Notes: generated by a model not told the origin, from the sequence alone. Shown: positions 46,859 through 56,619, counted from the first letter of the stretch. The stretch: 64,000 nucleotides of DNA from Polynucleobacter hirudinilacicola (GCF_002192535.1 NZ_NAIA01000003.1:990777-1054776), one strand, 5' to 3'. Translations and numbers: made by a program.

Positions 46859-47200
46859 TTATGTGATGGATAGCAAAGACTTTGCCTTAGCCCTTACTTC
46901 AGCTAGAACTCCAGGGTTCACTTTATTTTTGTATTTTGCTTTTCTTATTTTCCAATCAAGCGACTTGACCTGATCAGACAAGACCGCAGATTGAACTCCA
47001 TCTATTTCAACCAACACTTCAAAGGGATAGCCTTTAATCTGGGTTGTTAATGGACAGCAAATCATCAAATTAGTTTTTTTGTTATAGACCTCTGGTGTCA
47101 ATACGACAGCAGGTCGACGACCCGCTTGTTCCCTTCCTGCCTGAGGATCAAACTCTAACCAGACAATATCACCAGCTTCTGGCACATAAGCTCTAACCAT
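46859..47200 (-). CDS. mazF: MazF/PemK-family toxin endoribonuclease
   Basis: 113 residues. The family start GDIVWLEFDPQAGREQAGRRPAVVLTPEVYN is seen in two parts: the WLEFDP loop and the GREQAGRRPAVVL segment. CCPLTTQIKGYPFEV and LSDQVKSLDW contain the conserved Thr and DQ/S motifs of the catalytic site. These proteins cut mRNA at short motifs and are blocked by the partner antitoxin. Its ATG overlaps the mazE stop by one base (TAATG), so translation is coupled. Confidence 0.92.
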   Translation of the reverse strand: MVRAYVPEAGDIVWLEFDPQAGREQAGRRPAVVLTPEVYNKKTNLMICCPLTTQIKGYPFEVLVEIDGVQSAVLSDQVKSLDWKIRKAKYKNKVNPGVLAEVRAKAKSLLSIT

Positions 47201-47442
47201 TAGAGAAGCTCTTTACCAAGGGGGCCACCAAAGTCGGCCTCACCATGTAAATTCTTAGCAGTAATTCCGGACAATAGCTCATCCAGTGGATATTCTTGTT
47301 TCGCCATTGGCTCAATCACAATTCGACCCTTTTGTACTTTTACAGAGACAAGCTGATCAATATTCAATTGGGCGGATTTCATCACCGCAGCATTTAAACG
47401 CAAAGCTGGGCTATTACCCCACTTTTTAATAATTGTTTGCAT
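47200..47442 (-). CDS. mazE: MazE-family antitoxin
   Basis: 80 residues. The N-terminal half is an AbrB/MazE-type swapped-hairpin DNA-binding domain (IIKKWGNSPALRLNAAVMKSA, with LVSVKVQKGRIVIEP). The C-terminal tail (YPLDELLSGITAKNLHGEADFG) is the part that wraps the toxin in this family. An AGAGGGG lies five bases before the ATG. It is expected to repress its own operon through the tandem repeat just upstream. Confidence 0.93.
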   Translation of the reverse strand: MQTIIKKWGNSPALRLNAAVMKSAQLNIDQLVSVKVQKGRIVIEPMAKQEYPLDELLSGITAKNLHGEADFGGPLGKELL

Positions 47443-47503
47443 ATGAACCCCTCTAAATGTATCTACATTGTATCTACATCACCCAATGCAAGCAAGTCAA
47501 AAG
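47443..47503 (-). promoter_or_regulatory. mazEF promoter with tandem TGTATCTACAT operator
   Basis: Two perfect adjacent copies of TGTATCTACAT cover 47458-47479; each contains a TGTA-N2-TACA dyad. On the minus strand a TTGACT lies upstream at a spacing of about 18 from TAGATA, so the repeats overlap the likely -10 element. This suits autorepression by MazE or the MazEF complex. Confidence 0.65.
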
Positions 47504-47532
47504 AAAAAACCCCGCCATAAGGACGGGGTTTT
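47504..47532 (-). terminator. Terminator after fdsA
   Basis: Arms AAACCCCG (47507-47514) and CGGGGTTT (47524-47531) are followed on the minus strand by TTTTTT. It lies 16 bp past the fdsA stop and isolates mazEF from it. Confidence 0.88.
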
Positions 47533-47547
47533 AGGGGTCTCTTCAAG

Positions 47548-50442
47548 TTAAACGTTAGACATTTCCTTAGATCCGCCTAGGGCGTTTGTGCCATAACCCA
47601 TGATCTTAGCCACTTCACCGCCCTTAGCTATCTTCACGGCGCAGTACTTAAACTCCGGAATCTTGCCAAATGGATCTAGCGCTGAATTGGTGATCAAGTT
47701 CGCTGCAGCTTCATAGTAGGCAAACGGAATGAAGATCACACCTCTAGGTGTACCGTCATCCCGTCTCACATGGATACCGACCTTACCCCGACGTGATTGA
47801 ACAGTAATGACATCGCCCGCTGTAACCCCTAACTGGGTCATATCTTCACCGTGCATAGATACGGTAGCCATCGGTTCAATTGCATCCAGCACAGTGGCAC
47901 GACGAGTCATACTGCCGGTATGCCAATGCTCTAGCTGACGACCCGTTATCAGTACAAATGGATACTCAGCATCTGGTCTCTCATTGGCAGGAATGATGTC
48001 TGCAGGAACGAGTTTGACCTTGCCGTCAGCTGTAGCAAATTGGTCGTCAAAAACGATTGGGCGACCCGGATCCTCGAGTGATAGGCATGGATAAGTTACG
48101 CTAGACTCTTTTTCAAGGCGCTCCCATGTAATACCGTTAATAGCCCCATGCATTGCCTGGCGCATTTCGTCATAGACTTCTGCGACACCTGCGTCAGGAC
48201 CTTGGTAATTCCAATTGAGCCCCATACGTTTAGCAATTTCCTGGATGATCCAAAGATCTGGCTTGGCATCCCCAGGAGGTTCAACAGCTTTCTTGCCCAT
48301 CTGCACCATGCGGTCTGTGTTACTGGCAGTGCCTACTTTTTCTGGCCAAGCACTCGCAGGCAAAACAACGTCTGCCAGCAATGCGGTTTCAGTCATAAAG
48401 ATATCTTGCACTACTAAATGCTCAAGAGATACCAAGGCATGACGAGCATGGTTTAAATCTGGGTCGCTCATCGCTGGGTTTTCACCTTCGACATACATGC
48501 CGCGAATCTTATCCGGGTCACTATCAGGCGCAGTGATCTTGTGCATGATTTCAACAACGGTATATCCAGGCTTTTTATCCAATGGAGTTCCCCAGAATTT
48601 TTCAAACCAAGCATGCGCCTCTGGGTTATCTACTCTCTGGTAATTCGGGAACATCATTGGGATCAAACCAGCATCACTAGCACCCTGCACGTTATTTTGA
48701 CCACGCAATGGGTGCAATCCGGAACCGGGCTTGCCGATTTGACCGGTAATACTCACCAAGGCAATCAAGCAACGGGCATTATCGGTACCGTGGACGTGCT
48801 GACTAACGCCCATGCCCCATAAAATCATTGCCGATTTAGTAGTAGCAAACTCTCTTGCTACCTCACGCAAGGTTTCTGCTGGAATACCGCAGATTGGCGC
48901 CATTTTCTCTGGGCTATAACCCTTAATGTTTTCTTTTAAGGCTTCGTAATTATTAGCGCGGTTCTCAATAAAATCTTTATCCGCCAGACCTTCTTCGATA
49001 ATGGTGTAAATCATGGCATTGAGCATGGCCACATCAGTATCTGGCTTAAATTGCATCGTACGCCAAGCATGCTTACCGATCTCAGTCATGCGAGGATCAC
49101 ACAACACAATTTTTGCGCCGCGTTTAGCCGCATTCTTAAACCAAGTTGCTGCTACTGGATGATTTGCGGTTGGGTTAGAGCCGATTAAGAAAATCAAACT
49201 GGAATGCTCAACATCGTTTACTTGATTGCTGACCGCACCTGAACCTACGCCTTCAAGCAAAGCAGCGACAGATGATGCATGACATAGACGGGTGCAATGG
49301 TCGACGTTATTGCTACCAAAACCGGTGCGGACCAATTTTTGAAATAGGTAAGCCTCTTCGTTACTGCCCTTTGCCGAACCAAAGCCCGCCAATACTTTAT
49401 TACCGTATTGATCCTTAAGCTTCTTCAGCCCGCCACCGGCAGCCTCCAAAGCCTCTTCCCAGCTTGCTTCACGGAAGATGTCGGACCAATCTTGCTTCCC
49501 TTCGAGCAAAGCTTCGTCTTTGGGTACGCCAGGCTTACGAATCAATGGTTTCGTTAAACGCTGAGGGTTATGGATGTAATCCATACCAAAGCGCCCCTTC
49601 ACGCATAAGCGATTGTGATTGGCTGGACCATCACGACCTTCGACACTGACAATCTTGTCATCTTTAACGTTGTAGGTGATCTGACAACCAACACCGCAGA
49701 ATGGGCAAACAGAGTCTACCTTGCGATCCACTGTTTGGGAGCCAATGAGCCCCTTTGGCATCAAGGCGCCTGTAGGACAGGCTTGCACGCATTCTCCACA
49801 AGCAACGCAGGTACTCTCGCCCATAGGATCATTGAGATCAAACACAATTTCGCTATGTGCACCGCGCATGGCATAACCAATCACATCGTTCACCTGCTCT
49901 TCACGGCAAGCACGCACACAACGATTACATTGAATACAAGCATCTAAATTGACAGCCATCGCTGGATGAGAAATATCACTACTTACCTTCTCGCGACGCA
50001 ATGCTTTTAACTCAGGACGAACCGTGACAGCCATGCGCGTAGCCCAAGTACTGAGTTCGCCATGCTGATTCTGCTGCTCTTCTTCTTTGCTGCTACCAAC
50101 CCACTTAAAGCCCTCATCCGGCATATCGGATAGCAACATCTCTAAAACTAGCTTTTGACTCTTTACAGCTCGCTCACTATTGGCCTTGACTTCCATCCCT
50201 GGCGTCGCGCTCCTGCAGCAGCTAGGCGCCAGAGTGCGCTCACCATTAATTTCAACCACACAGGCTCGGCAATTACCGTCTGGGCGATAGCCATCTTTAA
50301 AACACAAATGGGGAATATCAATGCCATGACGTTTAGCAGCCTTAAGGATCGTTTCACCTTCATAAGAAAGGATCGTCTTGCCGTCTAACTTAAACTCAAC
50401 TGTTTGCAGTTCAAGTTCTTTAGGATTGGTGGGTGCGTTCAT
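47548..50442 (-). CDS. fdsA: NAD-linked formate dehydrogenase, alpha (molybdenum) subunit
   Basis: Oxidises formate to CO2. 964 residues from the ATG at 50442; the open frame reaches 50577 but that part overlaps the end of fdsB and is unlikely to be used. Domains in order: [2Fe-2S] ferredoxin-like (CFKDGYRPDGNCRAC), a His/Cys cluster region, two [4Fe-4S] sites (CIQCNRCVRACRE, CVACGECVQACP), the [4Fe-4S] site of the molybdopterin domain (CPFCGVGC) and the bis-MGD catalytic core. The active-site residue is Cys in NVDHCTRLCH, coded by TGC, not selenocysteine. It lies directly after the fused diaphorase gene. No fdsC or fdsD gene is seen next to it. Confidence 0.95.
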   Translation of the reverse strand: MNAPTNPKELELQTVEFKLDGKTILSYEGETILKAAKRHGIDIPHLCFKDGYRPDGNCRACVVEINGERTLAPSCCRSATPGMEVKANSERAVKSQKLVLEMLLSDMPDEGFKWVGSSKEEEQQNQHGELSTWATRMAVTVRPELKALRREKVSSDISHPAMAVNLDACIQCNRCVRACREEQVNDVIGYAMRGAHSEIVFDLNDPMGESTCVACGECVQACPTGALMPKGLIGSQTVDRKVDSVCPFCGVGCQITYNVKDDKIVSVEGRDGPANHNRLCVKGRFGMDYIHNPQRLTKPLIRKPGVPKDEALLEGKQDWSDIFREASWEEALEAAGGGLKKLKDQYGNKVLAGFGSAKGSNEEAYLFQKLVRTGFGSNNVDHCTRLCHASSVAALLEGVGSGAVSNQVNDVEHSSLIFLIGSNPTANHPVAATWFKNAAKRGAKIVLCDPRMTEIGKHAWRTMQFKPDTDVAMLNAMIYTIIEEGLADKDFIENRANNYEALKENIKGYSPEKMAPICGIPAETLREVAREFATTKSAMILWGMGVSQHVHGTDNARCLIALVSITGQIGKPGSGLHPLRGQNNVQGASDAGLIPMMFPNYQRVDNPEAHAWFEKFWGTPLDKKPGYTVVEIMHKITAPDSDPDKIRGMYVEGENPAMSDPDLNHARHALVSLEHLVVQDIFMTETALLADVVLPASAWPEKVGTASNTDRMVQMGKKAVEPPGDAKPDLWIIQEIAKRMGLNWNYQGPDAGVAEVYDEMRQAMHGAINGITWERLEKESSVTYPCLSLEDPGRPIVFDDQFATADGKVKLVPADIIPANERPDAEYPFVLITGRQLEHWHTGSMTRRATVLDAIEPMATVSMHGEDMTQLGVTAGDVITVQSRRGKVGIHVRRDDGTPRGVIFIPFAYYEAAANLITNSALDPFGKIPEFKYCAVKIAKGGEVAKIMGYGTNALGGSKEMSNV

Positions 50443-50494
50443 GTTTGTCTCGTTGTTCCCTGATGATTTTGAGTTCTTTTGTTCAACAACTTCT

Positions 50495-52297
50495 TTATTT
50501 AACTTCTTCTGGGAAATATTTATGAATACAACGAATAGGATTTGGTGCTGCTTGGCCAAGACCACAAATAGAAGCATCTACCATCACAGTAGCTAGGTCT
50601 TCTAAGGTTTCTTGATCCCAGGATTTGGCTTGCATCAATTGAGCCGCTTTACCAGTGCCTACACGGCAAGGGGTGCATTGACCACAACTCTCATGCTCAA
50701 AGAAATGCATCACGTTCAAAGCCATATCACGCGCTTTATCGTGATTACTGAAAACCATGACTGCAGCAGAACCAATGAAACATCCATAAGGTTGCAAAGT
50801 ATCGAAATCAAGTGGAATGTCATTCATAGTAGCGGGCAAAATGCCGCCAGATGCTCCACCAGGTAAATAGCCATAAAACTGATGGCCATCCTGCATGCCA
50901 CCACAGTACTCATCGATCAACTCTTGAATGGTAATACCGGCAGGCGCCAACTTCACACCCGGTTTTTTAACACGGCCACTGACGCTAAAGCTACGCAATC
51001 CCTTCCGATCATGGCGACCAAAAGAACTAAACCACTCCGGACCACGTTGCACAATATCGCGCACCCAATAGAGCGTTTCAAAATTGTGCTCCAACGTTGG
51101 CCTCCCAAATAAGCCGACTTGAGCAATATAAGGTGGGCGCATGCGAGGCTCGCCACGCTTACCTTCAATACTTTCAATCATGGCGGATTCTTCACCGCAA
51201 ATGTAGGCACCAGCGCCACGACGCAATTCAATATTCGGCAACTTAAATGGTGGATTCGCTTTCAACTTTGCCAACTCAGACTCGAGCAACTCCCTGCAGC
51301 CGTGATATTCATCGCGTAAATAGATATAGCAAGCATCAATGCCTACTACATTTGCCGCAATTAATAATCCTTCTAAAAAGCGATGTGGGTCACGCTCTAA
51401 GTAGGTACGGTCTTTAAAAGTTCCTGGCTCACCTTCGTCAATATTGACTGCCATTAATTTTGGAGCAACTTGATCCTTCACGATACGCCACTTACGACCC
51501 GCCGGAAATCCTGCGCCACCTAAACCACGAAGACCAGAGTTTTCCATTGCTTTGATGATGCTCTCAGCATCTTTCTTGCCTTCGAAGATTTCTTTAGCTA
51601 AAGCATAGCCGCCTTGAGCACGATAAGACTGATATCCAACATAGTCAGGAGAAACTGCTTGCATCTCGCCTTGAGGGGAAACACCCTGCTCAGCTAGAGA
51701 TGCCGGCTCAAAAATGGCATCGTCTTTTGCCATTGGCTGGGTAGTGAGATTATTTTTGACAGCGGCAGATACTTTATCTACTGTGGCAAATAGCACTGGG
51801 TACTGATGCACTACTGCGATAGGGGCCTGCTCGCAACGGCCCACACAAGGAGCTGCAGCAACTTTTATATTGGGGTTGCCTAAGATATCCGGTAACTTTG
51901 CCAGCAGATTTTGTGCGCCAGCCAATTCACAAGCGATACCATCACAAACACGAATGAGGATATCCGCCACAGGATCATTACCGCGTACTACTTCAAAATG
52001 ATGATAGAACGTGGCAACCTCATACACTTCCGCCATCGGTAAATTCATTTCTTTTGCCAATGCAACCAAATGTCGATCATGCAAAGCACGATACTCATCA
52101 TTGAGCTTGTGAAGATTTTCAATGAGCAAGTCGCGACGATGTGGCGCATTGCCAATTAATTTGCGGACCTCTGCAAGGGATGCATCATCTGCCTGGCGTC
52201 CCTTCAGCTTACTCTTGCGACGAATGGTTTCTCGTAAATCATCTGCAGTTGCAACCGCAACAGCTTTGACTTCTCCAGAAGGCTTCGGATGATTCAT
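50495..52297 (-). CDS. fdsB: Formate dehydrogenase diaphorase subunit, FdsG-FdsB (NuoE-NuoF-like) fusion
   Basis: 600 residues combining two subunits that are separate in, for example, Cupriavidus. Residues about 20-185 match NuoE/FdsG, with [2Fe-2S] ligands in RVCDGIACELAG and APCVGRCEQAP. Residues about 220-600 match NuoF/FdsB: GLRGLGGAGFPAGRKW and GEPGTFKDR for NAD and FMN binding, GAYICGEESAMIES, and the [4Fe-4S] site SCGQCTPCRVGTGK plus a later Cys. It passes electrons from FdsA to NAD. The gap to fdsA is 52 bp, so the genes form an operon. Confidence 0.92.
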   Translation of the reverse strand: MNHPKPSGEVKAVAVATADDLRETIRRKSKLKGRQADDASLAEVRKLIGNAPHRRDLLIENLHKLNDEYRALHDRHLVALAKEMNLPMAEVYEVATFYHHFEVVRGNDPVADILIRVCDGIACELAGAQNLLAKLPDILGNPNIKVAAAPCVGRCEQAPIAVVHQYPVLFATVDKVSAAVKNNLTTQPMAKDDAIFEPASLAEQGVSPQGEMQAVSPDYVGYQSYRAQGGYALAKEIFEGKKDAESIIKAMENSGLRGLGGAGFPAGRKWRIVKDQVAPKLMAVNIDEGEPGTFKDRTYLERDPHRFLEGLLIAANVVGIDACYIYLRDEYHGCRELLESELAKLKANPPFKLPNIELRRGAGAYICGEESAMIESIEGKRGEPRMRPPYIAQVGLFGRPTLEHNFETLYWVRDIVQRGPEWFSSFGRHDRKGLRSFSVSGRVKKPGVKLAPAGITIQELIDEYCGGMQDGHQFYGYLPGGASGGILPATMNDIPLDFDTLQPYGCFIGSAAVMVFSNHDKARDMALNVMHFFEHESCGQCTPCRVGTGKAAQLMQAKSWDQETLEDLATVMVDASICGLGQAAPNPIRCIHKYFPEEVK

Positions 52298-52455
52298 ATT
52301 TTCTAGTCTCTAATTTTTTATATTTATTGCTATTTTTTGCTTTGTACTAAGGCAGAGTTTTTTGCATTTCGCGCATCAAAAATCAATCCCAGCCAGACAC
52401 TGAGCATGCCTTAGACATACAAAATAAGGCTTAATTTTGGGTTATTTAATACCCT

Positions 52456-52481
52456 AAGTCCTTGACGGCGCTCAAGGACTT
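52456..52481. other. Perfect 10-bp hairpin upstream of fdsB
   Basis: Arms AAGTCCTTGA and TCAAGGACTT surround CGGCGC. Outside them, ACCCTA and TAAGGGT could extend the stem across a small bulge. It is 159 bp upstream of fdsB and 20 bp past the small lipoprotein stop. No T-run follows, so it may be a weak terminator or a regulator site for fds; neither is proven. Confidence 0.5.
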
Positions 52482-52500
52482 GAATTAAGGGTTTACCCTA

Positions 52501-52725
52501 TCAAAGTAAGGATGGGTATGGCTTATCGCCAGGAGGAAGGGAGTAATCCAACTTGCGCTCATACAACCTTGCTTTATAGCAATCCTGGTAGCCTTTGCTG
52601 CCAATTTGCCAGCCAATTGAAGTGCAATCGTCTTGAGCAGCTGATTCAATGGAGCCGCATCCAGTTAAACCCAGCACAGACAGAACCATGACGATAGAGA
52701 GAATATGCAATTTTGTTGAATTCAT
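52501..52725 (-). CDS. Small lipoprotein
   Basis: 74 residues from the ATG at 52725, ten bases after the stop of the DUF748 gene; an upstream in-frame start at 52758 would overlap that gene. The lipobox is LSVLGLTGC (Cys at about residue 22). The mature part is about 50 residues with two further Cys (DDCTSIGWQIGSKGYQDCYKARLYERKLDY), which could form a disulfide. No family is recognised. It probably shares a transcript with the DUF748 protein. Confidence 0.7.
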   Translation of the reverse strand: MNSTKLHILSIVMVLSVLGLTGCGSIESAAQDDCTSIGWQIGSKGYQDCYKARLYERKLDYSLPPGDKPYPSLL

Positions 52726-52735
52726 AGGCTCAAGT

Positions 52736-55156
52736 CTACTTGATTCTGACCTCGACATCGAGAGGAATACCCTCTTTTCCAGCCCCTACCGCCCTCACTT
52801 CACCCATCTGAATCCGCTCTTTTAAGCTCGGGTCGGCTTTGATCATGTAGCCGTACGCAATCTTGGCACGCTCATGAGCTAGCTCTCTTAGTTCGGCATC
52901 GGTGATCTCAGTGCCAGCAATGAGCTCAGCATGGAGTTGTTCGTTGCGCTGCTCGTTGTCTGGCAGCATCAAAAGACGCTGTCCGAGTTTGATGCGTCCA
53001 ATGTATTGAGCATAAGCTGATTTAAGCCCAGCCTGAACCCTAGGGTCCGACATACTAGGGGTTGGAACAGGTTCACCTGGGGACAACTTAAAACCAGCGT
53101 CTATTAATATAGCCGTGTCCGCTTTTGCTCTCGCGAGCTCTTTCTTATCTTGCACTGGATCATATGTGCCAATAATTTCTATACTGGAATTAGGTCGCTT
53201 CACAAGATACTCGCCAAACTTTTCTAAACGATCTTGGTCATCCACTAAGAAAACTGCTTCCCCAGGGACAGCGTTCACCCCCTCATTTGCCCCTAAGCCC
53301 ATTAAAGCACCCAGCGCCCTAAAGGGAGCGGTGGCAATATTGGTCAGCACAGTGCTAATAGCCTGCCATACCAACCCGCTAGCGCTGAACTCAGGGGAAT
53401 CTACATTGCCCGCAATACGAACTGTGACATCGATCGTGTCATCAGAATCTTCAAGCAAGGCTATTGCCAAACTCAGGGGTAATTTCTTACCCTTGAAGTC
53501 TGGCACCTCTTCACCCAACTCTACTTTTTTAATAATGATTTGATTGCTGCCACTTAAATTACCATCTTTTGCTTTGTAATTTAAATTGAGATTGAGACGA
53601 CCGCTAGCGATTTGGTAGCCAGCAAATGAAATCGCAGCGGGGTTAAGGGCAGATAAAGGCAGATTCTTAAAACCCATCTGAATATCATGATTACGTCGCG
53701 GATCATCAAACGAAGCCTGCCCCCTTGCCCTCATACTTCCCGATCCGGCAACTACCCCATCCATCGCAACTGTAGCGAAACGGCCAGGAGTATTACTCAC
53801 ACCCAGTAAGGTCGCATTGAACCTCTTCACATCCACTTTGAAATGAGGTCGCATCGCCAAATCAGAGAAGAACACTTCGCCATTTTTGAGATTCATTGAG
53901 CGAATATCCAAATTGAATACAGCAGAGTTGTCAGTTGGAGATGCGCTAGCTGTCTCAGCACTTGAATCTGTTGCCGGTTTAGCAAATAGCCTTCTGAAAT
54001 TAGAAAATCCCTCTTCGTTAATTTCAAATTGAAGAATTGGACTATCAACAATCAGTTCGTTAATTGCAAGGACATTTCCAGCACCTTGTTTTGACTTCAG
54101 CATCTGGTATTCAAATTGGCGAATATCTGCCATTTTCCAAACAATCAGTGGCGTTTTTTGACCCATTTCGATAATCGCTAAATCCGCAAGATGAATATCA
54201 CCAGTCACTGAATCGACATCACCACCAAGCTTCACACTAAGCTCTGCATTGATGGCACCACTTTTGCCTATTAGCTCTTTATTGGCCGGCAAAAGTGGAA
54301 TGATAGGTGCAGTTGCCAGATTCTGAATCTCTAACTTACCATCTACTGATTTTGCTTCGGTATTGAAATCCCAATGAGAGAGCACGGCACCATCATCTAA
54401 CTTCACATTTAACTGCACTCCCAAATTACCTGAACGTGAATTATCCAATCCGCCCGTAATAGCAACATGCTGATAGGTGACGCTTTTATTAATACCCGGT
54501 ATTAATACTTGCAAAGCACCCAGATTGAAATCATATTGCCCGCGCACGCCTGACACAACTCCATGCTGATCGTAGTTCGCCACATCAAGTAACTTCATCG
54601 TAAAAGGCTTAAGCTCTTCTTTAAATCCAGAAGAGTCATCCAGCAAACGGAGTGAAGCCGAGCTCACCTTCAATTCGTCGATCGATATTTTGATGGGCTT
54701 CTGAGGCTTGCTGGGATCTGCTGGTGGCACCACCTTGTCAATTGCAGCAATCAACTCCTGCCAATTCCAGACCCCTGACTGAGTACCCTTGGGCAACTTC
54801 TTCTCCACCACAAGCTTGGGCTCCTGCAGCAAAATCTCAGAAAAACCGATTTCGCCAAGAACGAGTTTGGTCCATTTCAGCGTAATGACCAGCTTTTTAA
54901 ACTCCAGTAATTTAGAGTCGCCCTCTTTTGCCAAATGAAGACCATCTAGCTCTACCTTAAGTCTTAAGGGGGAGATACTGAGGTCTTGATAAGCAACAAC
55001 GTAACCAATCCTCTCACCCAATTCAGATGCAGACTTTTTAATGAAGCCAGGGACAAAGAGATGAGCTCCTGCCCAAAACATCATGATGCAAGAAAGCACC
55101 AAGATGATGACCCTAGTGAGCCACTTTATTAAGCGAGGGTATGATTTAATTACCAT
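52736..55156 (-). CDS. DUF748/AsmA-like envelope protein
   Basis: 806 residues from the ATG at 55156; the frame extends to 55231 but the extension is basic and unlikely. One N-terminal helix (about 12-32: RVIILVLSCIMMFWAGAHL) anchors a long periplasmic part. The segment LSISPLRLKVELDGLHL is typical of DUF748 and AsmA-like proteins. The C-terminal 130 residues (SSIEIIGTYDPVQDKKELARAKA) are the second DUF748 block. AsmA-like proteins form hydrophobic grooves thought to carry lipids between membranes; the exact role here is unknown. Confidence 0.85.
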   Translation of the reverse strand: MVIKSYPRLIKWLTRVIILVLSCIMMFWAGAHLFVPGFIKKSASELGERIGYVVAYQDLSISPLRLKVELDGLHLAKEGDSKLLEFKKLVITLKWTKLVLGEIGFSEILLQEPKLVVEKKLPKGTQSGVWNWQELIAAIDKVVPPADPSKPQKPIKISIDELKVSSASLRLLDDSSGFKEELKPFTMKLLDVANYDQHGVVSGVRGQYDFNLGALQVLIPGINKSVTYQHVAITGGLDNSRSGNLGVQLNVKLDDGAVLSHWDFNTEAKSVDGKLEIQNLATAPIIPLLPANKELIGKSGAINAELSVKLGGDVDSVTGDIHLADLAIIEMGQKTPLIVWKMADIRQFEYQMLKSKQGAGNVLAINELIVDSPILQFEINEEGFSNFRRLFAKPATDSSAETASASPTDNSAVFNLDIRSMNLKNGEVFFSDLAMRPHFKVDVKRFNATLLGVSNTPGRFATVAMDGVVAGSGSMRARGQASFDDPRRNHDIQMGFKNLPLSALNPAAISFAGYQIASGRLNLNLNYKAKDGNLSGSNQIIIKKVELGEEVPDFKGKKLPLSLAIALLEDSDDTIDVTVRIAGNVDSPEFSASGLVWQAISTVLTNIATAPFRALGALMGLGANEGVNAVPGEAVFLVDDQDRLEKFGEYLVKRPNSSIEIIGTYDPVQDKKELARAKADTAILIDAGFKLSPGEPVPTPSMSDPRVQAGLKSAYAQYIGRIKLGQRLLMLPDNEQRNEQLHAELIAGTEITDAELRELAHERAKIAYGYMIKADPSLKERIQMGEVRAVGAGKEGIPLDVEVRIK

Positions 55157-55250
55157 AATCAGAAACGAAAAACGCCGTAATGATGGTCGGTTACTTAGTG
55201 CGCGGGAGGGAATCCAACCTTTTGCGCCCACATATTATTAAATACATGGA

Positions 55251-56150
55251 TCACTCAATTGATAATGAATATGGTGGATGTTTTGTGGTTACCCGCTTAG
55301 TAATATGCTCAAAATTTTGCCGCTCAGCGATGAATGCTTCTACTACGACTGGGTCAAAATCACTTCCACTCTTACTTATAATTTCAGCATAAGCCTCTTC
55401 TATGCTCCATGCTTTTTTATAAGGACGAGTGCTGACTAAAGCATCAAATACATCTGCTACAGACATAATTCGAGCCTCAATTGGAATATTGTCCCCATGA
55501 AGTTTCCTTGGATAACCACTGCCATCCCACTTTTCATGATGAGCACCAGCCACCCTCATAGCTGTTGAGATCAAATCAACTTCTAGATCTTCAGATTGCG
55601 CGGCGGCCAAAATATTTTCTCCAATTAATGCATGGCTATAGATGAGTGATTTTTCTTCATCTGTTAAACGACCTGTCTTTTTTAGAATGTGATCCGGTAT
55701 ACCCACCTTACCCAAGTCATGCAAGGGAGCAACTTTAACTAATTTTTCAATATGCTCATCAGATAAAGTCTCGGGACAATAACCCATGCTTTGCAATCGA
55801 TACGCAAGTAGCTTTACATACTGCTGAGTACGAAGAATATGACTACCAGTTTCATTATCTTTTGCCTCTGCCAAGGAATTCAAAGCAGATAGCATTTGAT
55901 CCTCCCTAACCGTAATTTTGCGCTTAGCGGACTCTAGGTCATGCAAATACTTTGTCATTGGTCGCGTTACCGTCCATCTCACAACAGGGATGGTGATCAA
56001 ACTTAACAATGCGATATCCACAAAAACTGTGGCTATATTCGATAGAGTTCCAAGAGATGGAAGGATAAGCATAATCAGGGCTTCACCAGCACAAATTGTG
56101 ACGATGAGGACTGCATTGAGCCGATGAATCGGGATGTATTTCTTACGCAA
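55251..56150 (-). CDS. Membrane HD-GYP phosphodiesterase
   Basis: 299 residues. Two N-terminal helices (about 12-32 and 38-58) are followed by a short linker and an HD-GYP domain (about 95-285). The metal site motifs are complete: [42 protein letters not shown] and [17 protein letters not shown]. It is expected to hydrolyse c-di-GMP. It starts a minus-strand group with DUF748 and the lipoprotein, but the 94-bp gap to them may hold a promoter. Confidence 0.9.
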   Translation of the reverse strand: MRKKYIPIHRLNAVLIVTICAGEALIMLILPSLGTLSNIATVFVDIALLSLITIPVVRWTVTRPMTKYLHDLESAKRKITVREDQMLSALNSLAEAKDNETGSHILRTQQYVKLLAYRLQSMGYCPETLSDEHIEKLVKVAPLHDLGKVGIPDHILKKTGRLTDEEKSLIYSHALIGENILAAAQSEDLEVDLISTAMRVAGAHHEKWDGSGYPRKLHGDNIPIEARIMSVADVFDALVSTRPYKKAWSIEEAYAEIISKSGSDFDPVVVEAFIAERQNFEHITKRVTTKHPPYSLSIE

Positions 56151-56279
56151 TCAGAGTTCTCCTTGGTGAAATCTGATAAGGATCATCCTAACACTAAATT
56201 AATTGCCTTGGTGCAAAATGATAGGGATTAGAGCTGCAAATAGATATCCCCCCATAGAAAATACTTTCTATCTGACTTT

Positions 56280-56308
56280 AAATAAATAAAAAACCACCCG
56301 CGGGTGGT
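56280..56308 (-). terminator. Rho-independent terminator
   Basis: The 16-bp palindrome ACCACCCGCGGGTGGT (56293-56308) is followed on the minus strand by TTTTTTATTTATTT. It would stop any read-through from the tRNA-Ser side before the HD-GYP gene. Confidence 0.8.
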
Positions 56309-56474
56309 CTTGTGTGGAAAGCAAAATAAACTTATTTAGAGGCCAACTGTATAAGTGGCTAGCACGGCTGTTATTGAAGTTGCTTGATAAGTTTCTTTGT
56401 CGCCTAGGGCGCTATCAAATCTCTATCACAGGATTTTCAATCCCCAACTTATATGACCGCTGGCGAGAAAAATG

Positions 56475-56499
56475 AAAAGCCACCCCGTAGGATGGCTTT
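56475..56499 (-). terminator. Terminator of tRNA-Ser
   Basis: Arms AAAGCCA (56476-56482) and TGGCTTT (56493-56499) with a short CC/GG inner pair. T-rich sequence follows on the minus strand. It lies 30 bp past the tRNA. Confidence 0.7.
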
Positions 56500-56528
56500 G
56501 GTAAAGACCTTGGTAATGCCTAAAGACT

Positions 56529-56619
56529 TGGCGGAAGGGGCGGGATTCGAACCCGCGGTAGGCTATTAACCTACGCACGCTTTCCAGGCGTGTGACTTAA
56601 ACCGCTCATCCACCCTTCC
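56529..56619 (-). tRNA. tRNA-Ser (anticodon GGA)
   Basis: About 91 bases including the encoded CCA (56529-56531). The acceptor stem GGAAGG/CCTTCC is complete. The anticodon stem-loop CACGCCTGGAAAGCGTG gives GGA, which reads UCC and UCU. A long variable arm (TAGGTTAATAGCCTA) and the TTCGAAT T-loop are typical of class II tRNA-Ser. Confidence 0.97.

Larger units (their letters stand above)
56151..56528. other. Non-coding gap with two terminators
   Basis: This 378-bp stretch lies between the HD-GYP gene and tRNA-Ser. It holds the two terminator hairpins listed separately. The part at 56151-56280 probably contains the HD-GYP promoter. Nothing else was recognised. Confidence 0.5.

Noticed and set aside
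49250..49330. Selenocysteine in formate dehydrogenase
   Set aside because: The catalytic position in DHCTRLC is coded by TGC, so it is a cysteine enzyme.
50443..50577. Upstream extension of fdsA
   Set aside because: It overlaps the end of fdsB, has an untypical hydrophobic and Asn/Lys-rich sequence, and the family start fits the ATG at 50442.
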